Counted from the first letter of the stretch, positions 45,574 to 54,613 are shown. The stretch: DNA of 59,765 bases from Nocardia lijiangensis NBRC 108240 (GCF_001613045.1 NZ_BDBP01000067.1:1-59765); one strand, 5' to 3'. The notes: generated from the letters alone by a model not told the origin. Program-made: numbers and translations.

Positions 45574-46602
45574 ATGCCCGACGCAATAGTCGCCGAGGGT
45601 CTGGTCAAACGCTACGGCCAGTTGGTTGCCCTCGATGGACTCGACCTGACGGTGCCCGAAGGCACCGTCACAGCGCTGCTCGGCCCCAACGGCGCAGGCA
45701 AGACCACCGCGGTCCGGGTGCTCACCACCCTGCTGGTCCCCGACGCGGGGCGGGCGACCGTCGCGGGTATCGATGTCCTGCGTCACCCGCAGGCCCTGAA
45801 GTCCAGGATCGGGGCATCGGGCCAGTACGCCGCCGTCGACGAATACCTGACCGGCTTCGAGAACCTGGAGATGGTGGGCAGGCTCTATCACATGGGCGTG
45901 CAGCGCAGTAAGGAACGCGCTCGCGAACTGCTGGAGCGCTTCCGGCTCAGCGACGCCGCGGACCGGCCGGTGCGCGGTTACTCCGGCGGTATGCGCCGCA
46001 GGCTCGACCTGGCGGGCGCGCTGGTGGCCAATCCGCCGGTGCTGTTCCTCGACGAACCGACCACCGGCCTCGACCCGAGGGCCAGGCTGGATCTCTGGGA
46101 CGTCATCGAGGAACTGGTTGCGGGCGGCACCACGCTGCTGCTCACCACGCAGTACATGGAAGAGGCGGACCGGCTCGCCGATGCGATCGTGGTGATCGAC
46201 CACGGCAAGGTCATCGCCCGCGGCACCGCCGACGAACTGAAGACCATGGTCGGCGGCGATCGCATCGAACTCACCGTCGACCACGTCGACAAGCTCGCGA
46301 TCGCGGAGGGAGCGCTGCAGGGCCTGGCCGACGGGGAGATCCACCTCGAACCCGGCATGCGCCGGATCACGGTGCCGGTCGGCAACGGCTCCCAGGCCTT
46401 GGTCGACGCGATCGGCCTGCTCGCCGCCAGCGACGTGCAGGTCCGCGATGTCGGTCTGCGCAGGCCGTCGCTCGACGACGTGTTCCTGCGCCTGACCGGG
46501 CACGAGGCGGAGCAGTACGCCGCAGGCGAGGCGTCGTCGAACGGCTCCGGCGGAGCGAAAGCCGCCGAACGACTCGAAGCGACGGAAGGAAAGTCCCGAT
46601 GA
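45574..46602 (+). CDS. ABC transporter ATP-binding protein, DrrA type
   Basis: A 342-residue ATPase. Walker A LLGPNGAGKTTAVRVL, Q-loop GASGQYAAVDEYLTG, signature RGYSGGMRRRLDLA, Walker B PPVLFLDEPTTGLDPRAR and H-loop (LLLTTQYMEEADRLAD, Gln-Tyr where His is usual in other ABC groups but normal for DrrA) are visible. The C-terminal about 100 residues form the DrrA-type regulatory domain. Its stop overlaps the permease start (ATGA). The pair probably exports a lipophilic compound or lipid. Confidence 0.93.
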   Translation: MPDAIVAEGLVKRYGQLVALDGLDLTVPEGTVTALLGPNGAGKTTAVRVLTTLLVPDAGRATVAGIDVLRHPQALKSRIGASGQYAAVDEYLTGFENLEMVGRLYHMGVQRSKERARELLERFRLSDAADRPVRGYSGGMRRRLDLAGALVANPPVLFLDEPTTGLDPRARLDLWDVIEELVAGGTTLLLTTQYMEEADRLADAIVVIDHGKVIARGTADELKTMVGGDRIELTVDHVDKLAIAEGALQGLADGEIHLEPGMRRITVPVGNGSQALVDAIGLLAASDVQVRDVGLRRPSLDDVFLRLTGHEAEQYAAGEASSNGSGGAKAAERLEATEGKSR

Positions 46603-47456
46603 CCGCGGTGACGACGACCCTCGAGGTTCCGGTCCGTATGGGACTCGGCGAACGCCTCTCCATCGTGGTCAGCGACAGCGTGACGATTGCCAAGCGCAAT
46701 GTCATCAAGATCAGGCGCGTGCCCGACGTGCTGATCTTCTCGACGCTCTCGCCGATCATGTTCGTGCTGCTCTTCGCGTTCGTGTTCGGCGAGGCGATCC
46801 AGATACCCGGCATGGAGGGCGGCTACCGCGAGTTCCTGATCGCGGGCATCTTCGCGCAGACCGTGGTGTTCGGTTCCTCGTTCACCGGCGCGGGGCTGGC
46901 CGAGGACATGCAGAAGGGCATCATCGACCGGTTCCGTTCGCTACCGATGGCGCCCTCGGCGGTGCTGGTCGGCCGGACCGTCAGCGATGTGGTGATCAAC
47001 GTGGTCAGCCTGGTGGTGATGTCGCTGACCGGCCTGCTCGTCGGCTGGCGGATCCGCGGCTCGATCCTCGACGCGGTGCTCGCCTACGTCCTGCTGCTGC
47101 TGTTCGCCTACGCCGTGTCCTGGATCATGGCTTACGTCGGTCTGCTGGTCCGGGCGCCCGAGGTGTTCAACAACGCCAGCTTCATGGTCATGTTCCCGCT
47201 GACCTTCCTGGCCAACACCTTCGTGCCGATGAACAATCTGCCGACCGTGCTCGAGATGTTCGCAGAATGGAACCCGGTCTCGGCGCTGACGCAGGCGACC
47301 CGCGAGCTGTTCGGCAACACCAGCCCGATGGTGCCCACCTCGGACGCCTGGTCGATGCAGCATCCGGTGGCTACCACGCTGATCTGGGTGGCCGTGATCC
47401 TGGTGGTGTTCGTGCCGCTGGCCCTGCGCCAGTACAAGCGGACCGTCAGCCGCTGA
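46599..47456 (+). CDS. ABC-2 type permease, DrrB type
   Basis: A 285-residue permease with six predicted helices. The ABC-2 segments are DVLIFSTLSPIMFVLLFAFV, then FRSLPMAPSAVLVGRTVSDV and NNASFMVMFPLTFLANTFVP. Translation is coupled to the ATPase by the 4-base overlap. The substrate is unknown; no biosynthetic genes are adjacent. Confidence 0.93.
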   Translation: MTAVTTTLEVPVRMGLGERLSIVVSDSVTIAKRNVIKIRRVPDVLIFSTLSPIMFVLLFAFVFGEAIQIPGMEGGYREFLIAGIFAQTVVFGSSFTGAGLAEDMQKGIIDRFRSLPMAPSAVLVGRTVSDVVINVVSLVVMSLTGLLVGWRIRGSILDAVLAYVLLLLFAYAVSWIMAYVGLLVRAPEVFNNASFMVMFPLTFLANTFVPMNNLPTVLEMFAEWNPVSALTQATRELFGNTSPMVPTSDAWSMQHPVATTLIWVAVILVVFVPLALRQYKRTVSR

Positions 47457-47468
47457 TCGAAACCCTGC

Positions 47469-47681
47469 TCAGCGATCGTTCTCCGCGCCGGCTCCCGTCA
47501 CGGGGGTCGGCGCGGAGCCGTTCCTGGAGTGGCCGATGCGCGGCGGCTCCGGCGCTGGCTCCGGCGGCAGCGGTCGCTTGCTGCGCACCAGCCAGGCCAC
47601 ACCGCCCGCCAGCGCGACGGCACCCCCGGCAATCAGACGGTTACGAGAACGTGCAGATACGTGCAAACGCCCCAAGCTCAT
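47469..47681 (-). CDS. Short CwsA-like membrane peptide
   Basis: A 70-residue peptide from ATG 47681: a basic stretch (SLGRLHVSARSRNR), one membrane helix (LIAGGAVALAGGVAWLV) and a Pro-rich tail (RSKRPLPPEPAPEPPRIGHS). The helix-RR-PEPxPxPP tail is like the C-terminal end of mycobacterial CwsA (Rv0008c), which sits in the same place and orientation just before ppiA. The long N-terminal part of CwsA is missing. CwsA helps stabilise CrgA and polar growth. The gene is weak on start signals, so it is tentative; synteny supports it. Confidence 0.5.
   Translation of the reverse strand: MSLGRLHVSARSRNRLIAGGAVALAGGVAWLVRSKRPLPPEPAPEPPRIGHSRNGSAPTPVTGAGAENDR
47481..47517. terminator. Hairpin between the converging DrrB and CwsA-like genes
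   Basis: CTCCGCGCCG (47481-47490) pairs with CGGCGCGGAG (47508-47517). It lies in the last codons of the CwsA-like frame and 25 bases after the permease stop, so it can end permease transcription. Confidence 0.6.
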
Positions 47682-47791
47682 TCGACCATGCTGGCACAGC
47701 TGGATGAATAGCGCAGTAAGTGCCGACCGGTCTCGACTCGCCGCGTGCTCCACCGGGCGGCGCGCCCGGCAGGGACCGCGCGATCGCTAGC

Positions 47792-48328
47792 ATGGCGGGC
47801 GTGACCTCACCGATCCCGACCGCCGGGGTGACGCTCTACACGACCCACGGCGATATCAAGCTCGCGCTCTTCGGCTATCACGCGCCGAAGACGGTGCGGA
47901 ACTTCCTCGGGCTGATCGACGGCTCGGCGGCGTACACCACCGAGAACGCGAGCGGGGGCACCTCGGGCCCGTTCTACGACGGCACCGCCTTCCACCGAGT
48001 GATGGACGGTTTCATGATCCAGGGCGGCGATCCCGGCGACACCGGACGAGGCGGTCCGGGCTACGACATCTCCGCCGAGTTCCATCCCGAGCTGCGCTTC
48101 GACCGCGGCTACCTGCTGGCCATGGCGAACGTCGGAGCCCGCACCAGCGGTTCGCAGTTCTTCATCACGGTGAGCCCGCAGCCGCACCTGAATCGCAAGT
48201 ACACGATCTTCGGCGAGGTCGTCGACACGGATTCGCGCAAGGTCGTCGACGCCATCGCGGCGACGCCGACCGATCGCAACGACCGCCCCAAAGAGCCTGT
48301 CCGCATCTCCACCCTCACGATCGATTGA
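47792..48328 (+). CDS. ppiA: Peptidyl-prolyl cis-trans isomerase (cyclophilin) PpiA
   Basis: A cytoplasmic cyclophilin of about 178 residues. Active-site residues appear in FHRVMDGFMIQGGDP, LLAMANVGARTSGSQFFITV and HLNRKYTIFGEVVD. It is colinear with mycobacterial PpiA (Rv0009). A TAGCAT hexamer (47788-47793) precedes GTG 47801 by 7 bases, the spacing of a leaderless mRNA, so the true start may be GTG 47801 (VTSPIPTAGVTL) rather than ATG 47792. Confidence 0.95.
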   Translation: MAGVTSPIPTAGVTLYTTHGDIKLALFGYHAPKTVRNFLGLIDGSAAYTTENASGGTSGPFYDGTAFHRVMDGFMIQGGDPGDTGRGGPGYDISAEFHPELRFDRGYLLAMANVGARTSGSQFFITVSPQPHLNRKYTIFGEVVDTDSRKVVDAIAATPTDRNDRPKEPVRISTLTID

Positions 48329-48332
48329 ACTG

Positions 48333-49202
48333 ATGAATGCTCAGCCGCCCGCACCGACGTGCGTCCGCCATCCGAATCGTCCGACCGGCCTGGCGTGTAC
48401 GCGCTGCGGGCGGCCCGCCTGCCCGGACTGTCTGCGACCAGCCTCGGTCGGGCAGCACTGCGTCGACTGCGTGCGGGAGGCGGGCAGTCAGGTGCGTCCG
48501 GTCCGGACGGTCGCGGGCGCTCCGGTCACCGCTTCGGCCACCCCGCTCGTGACGTACGGGCTGATCTCGTTGAACGTGCTGTTCTACGGAATCACCGCGG
48601 TCCAGGCGAGCAGCCTGGCCGAGAACTACCGGTCCGAACTGTTCCTGCGGTGGGCATTGATTCCGCGGCTCGTCGCGGAAGGTGACTGGTTCCGGGTGAT
48701 CGGCTCCGGCTTCCTGCACTGGGGTCCGTTGCATCTGGCGCTCAATATGTTCGCGCTCTACGTCGTCGGAATTCAGCTGGAGCCGTTCCTGGGTCGCGCC
48801 AGGATGCTCGCCATCTACCTGGTCGCACTGATCGGCGGTTCGGCGGGCGGCATGCTGCTCGAGCCGGTGAACACGATCGGGGCCGGCGCGTCCGGCGCGG
48901 TGTACGGGATGTTCGGCGCGGTCGCGGTGCTGTTGATCCGGCTGCGCATGAACGCCACCCAGATTCTGGTGATCATCGCGATCAACGTGCTGCTCAGCCT
49001 CTCGCTGAGCGGAGTCTCGCTGTGGGTGCACCTGGGCGGGCTCGTCGCGGGCACGCTCGCGACCATGGGCGTGCTGTTCCTGCCGCAGTGGGTGCACACG
49101 AAGACCCCGGAGGCCGCCCGCACCATCGGCTGGGTCGCGATCGCCGCCGTCGGCGCGGTCTCGGCCGCGCTCATCGGGTTGGCCGCGGCGATGGTGTCCT
49201 GA
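48333..49202 (+). CDS. Rhomboid intramembrane serine protease with N-terminal zinc domain
   Basis: A 289-residue membrane protease. The N-terminal 50 residues hold a cysteine-rich B-box-like zinc module (CVRHPNRPTGLACTRCGRPA, then CPDCLRPASVGQHCVDC). Six helices follow. The rhomboid motifs are HWGPLHLALNM, GAGASGAVYGM (nucleophile Ser) and LWVHLGGLVAG (catalytic His). It cleaves transmembrane substrates; none is known for this position. ATG 48333 lies 4 bases after the ppiA stop. Confidence 0.93.
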   Translation: MNAQPPAPTCVRHPNRPTGLACTRCGRPACPDCLRPASVGQHCVDCVREAGSQVRPVRTVAGAPVTASATPLVTYGLISLNVLFYGITAVQASSLAENYRSELFLRWALIPRLVAEGDWFRVIGSGFLHWGPLHLALNMFALYVVGIQLEPFLGRARMLAIYLVALIGGSAGGMLLEPVNTIGAGASGAVYGMFGAVAVLLIRLRMNATQILVIIAINVLLSLSLSGVSLWVHLGGLVAGTLATMGVLFLPQWVHTKTPEAARTIGWVAIAAVGAVSAALIGLAAAMVS

Positions 49203-49217
49203 GCGAGTTTTCGGCTC

Positions 49218-49231
49218 GCTTCACGTGAAAC
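49218..49231. promoter_or_regulatory. parS-like site 9 (between rhomboid and PH-domain genes)
   Basis: GCTTCACGTGAAAC is the same variant as sites 3 and 6, in the short gap between two convergent genes about 25 kb from oriC. Confidence 0.75.
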
Positions 49232-49258
49232 ATGGGCGGCCGCACCGGCACCGCGGTG

Positions 49259-49723
49259 CTACTGCTTGGGCAGGAACGCGATCCGGTGCGCGACGAGCGC
49301 TTCGAAAACGGTCTCCGGCGAGGTGCCCAGATCCCAGCGGCCGAAGATCAACAGCCGCTCGTCGCCCTCGTGCCGGACGTCGATCTCGAGCATCGGCGAC
49401 TTGCGGCCGAGGCGGCGGTAGCTCACCACCCGCGCCTTGACGATCTGCTCGGGCCGGTACTCGGTCGGGCCGAGCAGACCGCGCACGATCAGGCGAGGTT
49501 CGGCGCCGGTCCGGATCGACAGCCGCGGTCGCTGTCGAAATCCCAGGCCCGCCAGGGCGAGCAGACCCGCCGCGGCCAGCCCGATGAGCAGGCGGCTCGC
49601 GGCATCCGCGGCGAAGATCGCCGCACCGGCCATGACCACGCCGCCAACGGCGACCGCGACGAGCGCGGGGGTGGGCGTGGCCCACGCGAGACGCGGCTCC
49701 ACAGCGGGGGATTCAGGGTTCAC
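49259..49723 (-). CDS. Bacterial PH-domain membrane protein (Rv0010c-like)
   Basis: GTG 49723 with GGGGAGAG upstream gives 154 residues. Two N-terminal membrane helices (TPALVAVAVGGVVMAGAAIF; LLIGLAAAGLLALAGLGF) precede a small PH-like beta domain (SIRTGAEPRLIVRGLLGPTEY; EIDVRHEGDERLLIFGRWDL). Position between ppiA/rhomboid and crgA corresponds to Rv0010c. The role is unknown. Confidence 0.85.
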   Translation of the reverse strand: MNPESPAVEPRLAWATPTPALVAVAVGGVVMAGAAIFAADAASRLLIGLAAAGLLALAGLGFRQRPRLSIRTGAEPRLIVRGLLGPTEYRPEQIVKARVVSYRRLGRKSPMLEIDVRHEGDERLLIFGRWDLGTSPETVFEALVAHRIAFLPKQ

Positions 49724-49811
49724 GCGGCACTCTCCCCAATCGGTCCTCGAGTTGTCCACAGGGTCATCCACAGGTGTGCATGAATGACACGTCTGTAATC
49801 CCGAAGGTGGA

Positions 49812-50075
49812 TCAGCGCCACCGCATGGTCATGATCAGGCCGACGACCATGAGCCCGAAGCCGATCAGGAAGTTCCAGGCGTTGAGATCGTTCATCCAGC
49901 TGATCTGCTCGGCGGCCAGGTAGTAGACCAGCAGCCAGACCAGACCGGCCAGCATGAAGCCGAGCATGATCGTGACGTACCAGACCGGCGAGGGACCCGC
50001 TTTCACCTTCACCGGGATCCGGCTGGCCGGGTTGATCGTGTAGTCGGTCTTCTTACGGACCTTCGACTTGGGCAT
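49812..50075 (-). CDS. crgA: Cell division protein CrgA
   Basis: An 87-residue septal protein: basic N terminus MPKSKVRKKTDYTINPAS, then two membrane helices (WYVTIMLGFMLAGLVWLLVYYL; NFLIGFGLMVVGLIMTMRWR) joined by AAEQISWMNDLNAW. CrgA coordinates FtsZ, FtsQ, FtsI and PbpA and interacts with CwsA in mycobacteria. It is full length and well conserved. Confidence 0.97.
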   Translation of the reverse strand: MPKSKVRKKTDYTINPASRIPVKVKAGPSPVWYVTIMLGFMLAGLVWLLVYYLAAEQISWMNDLNAWNFLIGFGLMVVGLIMTMRWR

Positions 50076-50290
50076 GACGTCCTCGTATTCGGCGTGCAGG
50101 TCGGTACCGGGGGCTGATTCAGTTCTCTGTGTGCTCAGTCGACCGCACCGAGCTCGTTCGCCGCGGCCACCGTCCCGGCGACAGCGCGGACGGCCCGGGC
50201 GAGGCTCGGACGCCCTCCGGTGTTCCCCCTAGGCTATCCCAACTGGTAATGGATGCGACGGCCTGCCGCATCGCCACGTAATCTCGAACC

Positions 50291-50935
50291 ATGCGTGTAC
50301 TGGTCGTCGACAATTACGACAGCTTCGTGTTCAACCTGGTGCAGTACCTGGGCCAGCTGGGAACCGACGCTGTCGTCTGGCGCAACGACGACCCGCAACT
50401 GGCCGACGTGGACGCCGCGATCGCCGATTTCGACGGCATCCTGATCAGCCCGGGCCCCGGCACCCCCGACCGGGCGGGCGCCAGCATCGACCTGGTGCGC
50501 GCCTGTGCCCGCAGCAATACCCCGCTGCTCGGCGTCTGCCTGGGCCACCAGGCGATCGGCGAGGCGTTCGGCGCGACGGTCACCCGTGCGCCGGAACTGC
50601 TGCACGGCAAGACCAGCTCGGTGTTCCACATCGGCGCTGGCGTGCTCGCCGGCCTGCCCGACCCGTTCACCGCGACCAGGTATCACTCGCTCACCGTGCT
50701 CGAGGACACGCTGCCCGAGGACATCGAGGTGCTCGGCCGCACCGAATCCGGGATCGTGATGGCCATGCGGCACCGCACCCTGCCCATCCACGGCGTGCAG
50801 TTCCATCCCGAATCGGTGCTCACCCAGGGCGGGCACCGGATGCTGGCGAACTGGCTCGAGGTCTGCGGCGAGCGGCCCTCCGAGGGGCTTGTCGAGCTGC
50901 TCGAGGCGGAGGTCGCGGCACTGGTGCTGCAGTGA
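50291..50935 (+). CDS. pabA: Glutamine amidotransferase of aminodeoxychorismate/anthranilate synthase
   Basis: A 214-residue class I amidotransferase. The N terminus is RVLVVDNYDSFVFNLVQYLG, the catalytic Cys is in LLGVCLGHQAIGEAFG, and the His-Glu pair in HGVQFHPESVLTQGG. It supplies ammonia to a chorismate-using partner. The mycobacterial gene here is named trpG but is generally assigned to folate (pabA); no trp genes are adjacent, which favours PabA. Its stop overlaps the start of the next gene (GTGA). Confidence 0.9.
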   Translation: MRVLVVDNYDSFVFNLVQYLGQLGTDAVVWRNDDPQLADVDAAIADFDGILISPGPGTPDRAGASIDLVRACARSNTPLLGVCLGHQAIGEAFGATVTRAPELLHGKTSSVFHIGAGVLAGLPDPFTATRYHSLTVLEDTLPEDIEVLGRTESGIVMAMRHRTLPIHGVQFHPESVLTQGGHRMLANWLEVCGERPSEGLVELLEAEVAALVLQ

Positions 50936-52050
50936 CCAGGCCATATGTGCTGCTGTCGGTGGCGGTCAGCCTGGACGGCTACATCGACGACGCCGGTCCC
51001 GACCGTCTGAGGCTCTCCGACTCGGCGGATTTCGATCGTGTCGACCGGGTGCGCGCCGAGTCCGATGCGATCCTGGTCGGCGCCGAGACGCTGCGCCGCG
51101 ACAATCCGCGGCTGCTGGTGAACAACGCCGAGCGCCGGGCGGCGCGGGTGGCGGCGGGCAAGCCCGAGTACCCGCTCAAGGTCACCGTCACCGCGCGCGG
51201 CGACCTGGACCGGGAGCTGAACTTCTGGCACCACGGCGGCGCGAAGGTCGTCTACACCACCGATTCCGGCGCGGCCCGGTTGGCGGATCGGCTGGTCGGC
51301 ATCGCCGACGTGGTCACGCTCGGCGCGGAAATCGAGTTCGGCGCGCTGCTGGACGATCTCGGCCGCCGCGGCGTCGGACGCCTGATGGTCGAGGGCGGCA
51401 CCGGGATGCACACCGCGTTCCTGGCCGCCGATCTGGCCGATGAACTGCACCTGGCCGTCGCGCCGATCGTCGTGGGCGATTCGGCCGCGCCGCGATTCCT
51501 CGCCGACGCTCGTTTCGCCGGGGGATCGACTCGACGTCGCACGCTTGCCGACGTCGAGCGGGTCGGCGACATGGCCGTGCTGCGCTACCTCCTCCGTCCC
51601 GACGACCCCGACCACCGCTTCCTGCGCAGAGCCATCGAGCTCGCGCGGCAGTGCCCGCCGAGTGACACGGCGTTCTCGGTCGGGGCGGTGATCGTGGCCG
51701 ACGGCGTCGAGATCGCCACGGGGTACTCGCGCGAGACCGACGAGAAGGTGCACGCCGAGGAATCCGCGTTGAACAAGCTGCCCGCCGACGATCCGCGGCT
51801 GGCCGCGGCGACGCTCTACAGCACCCTCGAACCCTGTTCGCAGCGCGCTACGGCGACCCGGCTGCCGTGCACCGATCGCATTCTGCGGGCCGGGATCCCG
51901 CGCGTGGTGATCGCCTGGCGGGAGCCGACGACGTTCGTGGTGAACTGCGTCGGGGTGGAGAACCTACGGCAGCACGGCATCGAGGTGATCGAACTGCCCG
52001 AGCTCGCCGACGAGGCCATGTCGATGAACCGGCACCTGGACCTGGCGTAG
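50932..52050 (+). CDS. RibD-like protein with reductase and deaminase domains in reverse order
   Basis: A 372-residue fusion. Residues 1-220 are a RibD-C/DHFR-like reductase (LSVAVSLDGYIDDAGPD; SDAILVGAETLRRDNPRLL; LMVEGGTGMHTAFLAADLAD). Residues 225-372 are a zinc cytidine-deaminase-like domain with KVHAEESAL and TLEPCSQRATATRLPCTDRI, i.e. HAE and PCx(8)C ligands. Standard RibD has the deaminase first. It is translationally coupled to pabA (GTGA overlap), linking it to GTP-derived vitamin metabolism. It could be a second riboflavin enzyme or act on another pyrimidine; this cannot be settled here. Confidence 0.88.
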   Translation: MTRPYVLLSVAVSLDGYIDDAGPDRLRLSDSADFDRVDRVRAESDAILVGAETLRRDNPRLLVNNAERRAARVAAGKPEYPLKVTVTARGDLDRELNFWHHGGAKVVYTTDSGAARLADRLVGIADVVTLGAEIEFGALLDDLGRRGVGRLMVEGGTGMHTAFLAADLADELHLAVAPIVVGDSAAPRFLADARFAGGSTRRRTLADVERVGDMAVLRYLLRPDDPDHRFLRRAIELARQCPPSDTAFSVGAVIVADGVEIATGYSRETDEKVHAEESALNKLPADDPRLAAATLYSTLEPCSQRATATRLPCTDRILRAGIPRVVIAWREPTTFVVNCVGVENLRQHGIEVIELPELADEAMSMNRHLDLA

Positions 52051-52162
52051 CAGCGTTCACCGTGCCGTCGGCGGAGGCGTTTCCGCAGGGTGAATGTGAC
52101 GGGGTGCGGTGTGGGTCCGTCGCCCGGGAGTCTGCGGCCCCGGACGACGGGCCGCTAGCGGA

Positions 52163-52582
52163 TCACGGCCTGCCGTAGACCGCCGTGACGAATTCGCTGA
52201 GCTGGTTGTCGTCGAGGTGCCTGGCCAGATCGGCCTCGCTGATCATCCCGACCAGCCGCTTGTTCTCGACCACCGGCATGCGCTTGATGCGATGGCTCTC
52301 CATCTCCTGGAGCACCACCTCGACGTCGGCGTCGGCCGAGACCCAGCGCGGGGTCGCCTCGCACAGTTCGGCTGCGCGAGTGTTGGTCGGTGCGCGGCCC
52401 TGGGCCACGCATTTCACCACGATGTCGCGGTCGGTGATGATGCCGCACATCCGCTCGTTCTCATCCGCGATGACGAGCGATCCGACGCCCAGCTCGGCCA
52501 TGATGCGCGCGGCCTTGCCGACCGTCTCGTCCTTGGATATCCACTGAGCGCCGGGTTTCATGATGTCCCTGGCAGTGGTCAT
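52163..52582 (-). CDS. CBS-domain protein (Hrp1-like)
   Basis: A 139-residue protein from ATG 52582 (AGGAGG upstream) made of two CBS motifs: ARDIMKPGAQWISKDETVGK with GIITDRDIVVKCVAQG, then WVSADADVEVVLQEMESHRI with LVGMISEADLARHL. Paired CBS motifs bind adenine nucleotides. It resembles mycobacterial Hrp1, a hypoxia-associated protein, but that is only family similarity. It is not in the conserved order of this region. Confidence 0.88.
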   Translation of the reverse strand: MTTARDIMKPGAQWISKDETVGKAARIMAELGVGSLVIADENERMCGIITDRDIVVKCVAQGRAPTNTRAAELCEATPRWVSADADVEVVLQEMESHRIKRMPVVENKRLVGMISEADLARHLDDNQLSEFVTAVYGRP

Positions 52583-52705
52583 GGGGCTGCCTCCTGTTCC
52601 ATGCTGATTGATGGTTCGGATGGAGCAGCCCCATTCTCGCGCCGATGACACCGACCGGTCGCGGCTTTCCGATAACGATCGGGTCGGCCGCGGATCGGCC
52701 CCGGA

Positions 52706-54613
52706 TCACGGTGGGCCGAGCACTCCGGTCGTGATGGCGATCGTGCTGGACTTGGAGATCGACGAACCCGGCGACGGTTGCTGGCTGATGATCCGCCCGA
52801 CGCTGCTCGCATCGAAGGTGCCGGCAGTGTTCTGGCTGATCTGGCCGGTGCTACCGGTCCAGCCGCTCTGGCGCAGCTTCTCCACCGCCTGCGACGGCGT
52901 GAGGCCGACCAGGCTCGGCATGCTGATCTGATCGCCGCTGGACACCTGGACCGTCACCGTCGAGCCCTTGTCGGCATTGGTGCCGCCCGCCGGGCTGGTC
53001 CCGATGACCTCACCCTTCGGCTTCGAGGACTGCACCTCTTCGATGACGATCTTGAAACCGGCGCTGTCCACCAGGTTCGGCTGGGCGACGCTGATGTCCT
53101 GCCCGACCAGGCTCGGCACCCGGACCTTCTCCGGCCCCTTGCCGAGCCAGACCACGATCGCCTGGTCGATGTCGACCCGCGCGCCCGCGGAGGGCTCGGT
53201 GCCGATCACCTTGTCCAAATCCTGGACGCTGGACTCCTTGCGAACCACGCTCGGATCCATCCGCAAGCCGACGGCGTTGAGCTCCTGCTCGGCCTGCTGC
53301 ACGGTCAGTCCGTCCAGCCGAGGCACCTGCACCTGGGTCGGTCCGCTGGAGACCTGCAGGGTGACCGTGCTGCCCTTGTCGATGCGGGAGCCGCCGAGCG
53401 GCTGAGTGGAGATGACGTTGCCGTCGGCCACCTTGCTGTCCGGCTTCTGCTGGATGGCCACCGTGAAGCCGAGCCTCTGCAGCGCGTCCTGCGCCTGCGC
53501 CAGCGATCTGTTCGACAGATCGGGCACGGCCACCTGATCCGGCTTGCTTCCCGGGCCGATCAGCACCCAGAACAGCGCGAACACCACGGCGAGCGCGGCG
53601 GCCGCGCCGAGCGCGAGGTAGGCGGTGCGGCGCGGGCTGCCCGGTTCGGCGGGCTCCTGCTCGGCGGTGTCGTCGTTGCGTTCGACGGTGCGGAAGCTGC
53701 GCGGCGGGGGCTCGTTGTTGCCGAGGATGGTGGTGCGATCCTCGTCGGTCATCACCATCGGCGCGCTCGGCTTCTGGCCGCCGAGCACCCGGATCAGGTC
53801 CGCGCGCATCTCGGCGGCGCTCTGGTACCGGTTGGCCGGGTTCTTGCTCATCGCCTTGAGCACCACGGAATCCAGCTCGCGCGGGACGCCCGAGTGCACG
53901 TGCGAGGGCAGCCGCGGGTCCTCGCGGACGTGCTGATAGGCCACCGCGACCGGCGAGTCACCGGTGAAAGGTGGTTCGCCGGTGAGGATCTCGAAGAGCA
54001 CGCAGCCCACCGAGTACACGTCCGAGCGGGCGTCCACGGTCTCGCCGCGGGCCTGCTCCGGCGAAAGGTATTGCGCGGTACCGATAACGGCCGCGGTCTG
54101 GGTCATCGGGTTGGAGCTGTCGGCCAGCGCGCGGGCGATGCCGAAATCCATCACCTTCACCGCGCCAGCGCGGTTGATCATGATGTTGGCCGGCTTCATG
54201 TCGCGGTGCACGATCCCGGCCTTGTGGCTGAAATCCAGTGCGGCGCAGACGTCGGCGACGATCTCCATGGCGCGCCGGGGCGGCATCGGACCCTTGCCGC
54301 GCACGATGTCGCGCAGCGTATCGCCGTCGACGTACTCCATCACGATGTAGGGCAGCGGACCGCCGTCCACCTCGGCCTCGCCGGTGTCGTAGACCGCGAC
54401 GATGGCCGGATGGTTCAGCGCGGCGGCGTTCTGCGCCTCACGCTTGAAGCGCAGGTAGAACGTGGGGTCGCGGGCCAGATCGGCACGCAGCACCTTGATC
54501 GCCACATCCCGGCTCAACCGCAGGTCGCGCGCCTTGTGGACCTCCGACATACCGCCGAAGCCGATGATCTCGCCCAGCTCGTAGCGGGAAGAGAGATTCT
54601 TCGGGGTCGTCAT
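52706..54613 (-). CDS. pknB: Serine/threonine protein kinase PknB with PASTA domains
   Basis: A 635-residue receptor kinase. The kinase domain (1-280) has GEIIGFGGMSEVHKARD, the VAIKVLRADLARDP lysine, HRDMKPANIMI, DFGIARA and activation-loop threonines in MTQTAAVIGTAQYLSPEQ. After a juxtamembrane region and one helix (AALAVVFALFWVLIGPG) come four PASTA repeats (VAVPDLSNRSLAQAQDAL; QVPRLDGLTVQQAEQEL; VRVPSLVGQDISVAQPNL; SMPSLVGLTPSQAVEKL) that sense muropeptides or lipid II. In relatives it phosphorylates CwlM and the MurJ pseudokinase, both encoded at the other end of this window. Start overlaps the pknA stop (ATGA). Confidence 0.98.
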   Translation of the reverse strand: MTTPKNLSSRYELGEIIGFGGMSEVHKARDLRLSRDVAIKVLRADLARDPTFYLRFKREAQNAAALNHPAIVAVYDTGEAEVDGGPLPYIVMEYVDGDTLRDIVRGKGPMPPRRAMEIVADVCAALDFSHKAGIVHRDMKPANIMINRAGAVKVMDFGIARALADSSNPMTQTAAVIGTAQYLSPEQARGETVDARSDVYSVGCVLFEILTGEPPFTGDSPVAVAYQHVREDPRLPSHVHSGVPRELDSVVLKAMSKNPANRYQSAAEMRADLIRVLGGQKPSAPMVMTDEDRTTILGNNEPPPRSFRTVERNDDTAEQEPAEPGSPRRTAYLALGAAAALAVVFALFWVLIGPGSKPDQVAVPDLSNRSLAQAQDALQRLGFTVAIQQKPDSKVADGNVISTQPLGGSRIDKGSTVTLQVSSGPTQVQVPRLDGLTVQQAEQELNAVGLRMDPSVVRKESSVQDLDKVIGTEPSAGARVDIDQAIVVWLGKGPEKVRVPSLVGQDISVAQPNLVDSAGFKIVIEEVQSSKPKGEVIGTSPAGGTNADKGSTVTVQVSSGDQISMPSLVGLTPSQAVEKLRQSGWTGSTGQISQNTAGTFDASSVGRIISQQPSPGSSISKSSTIAITTGVLGPP

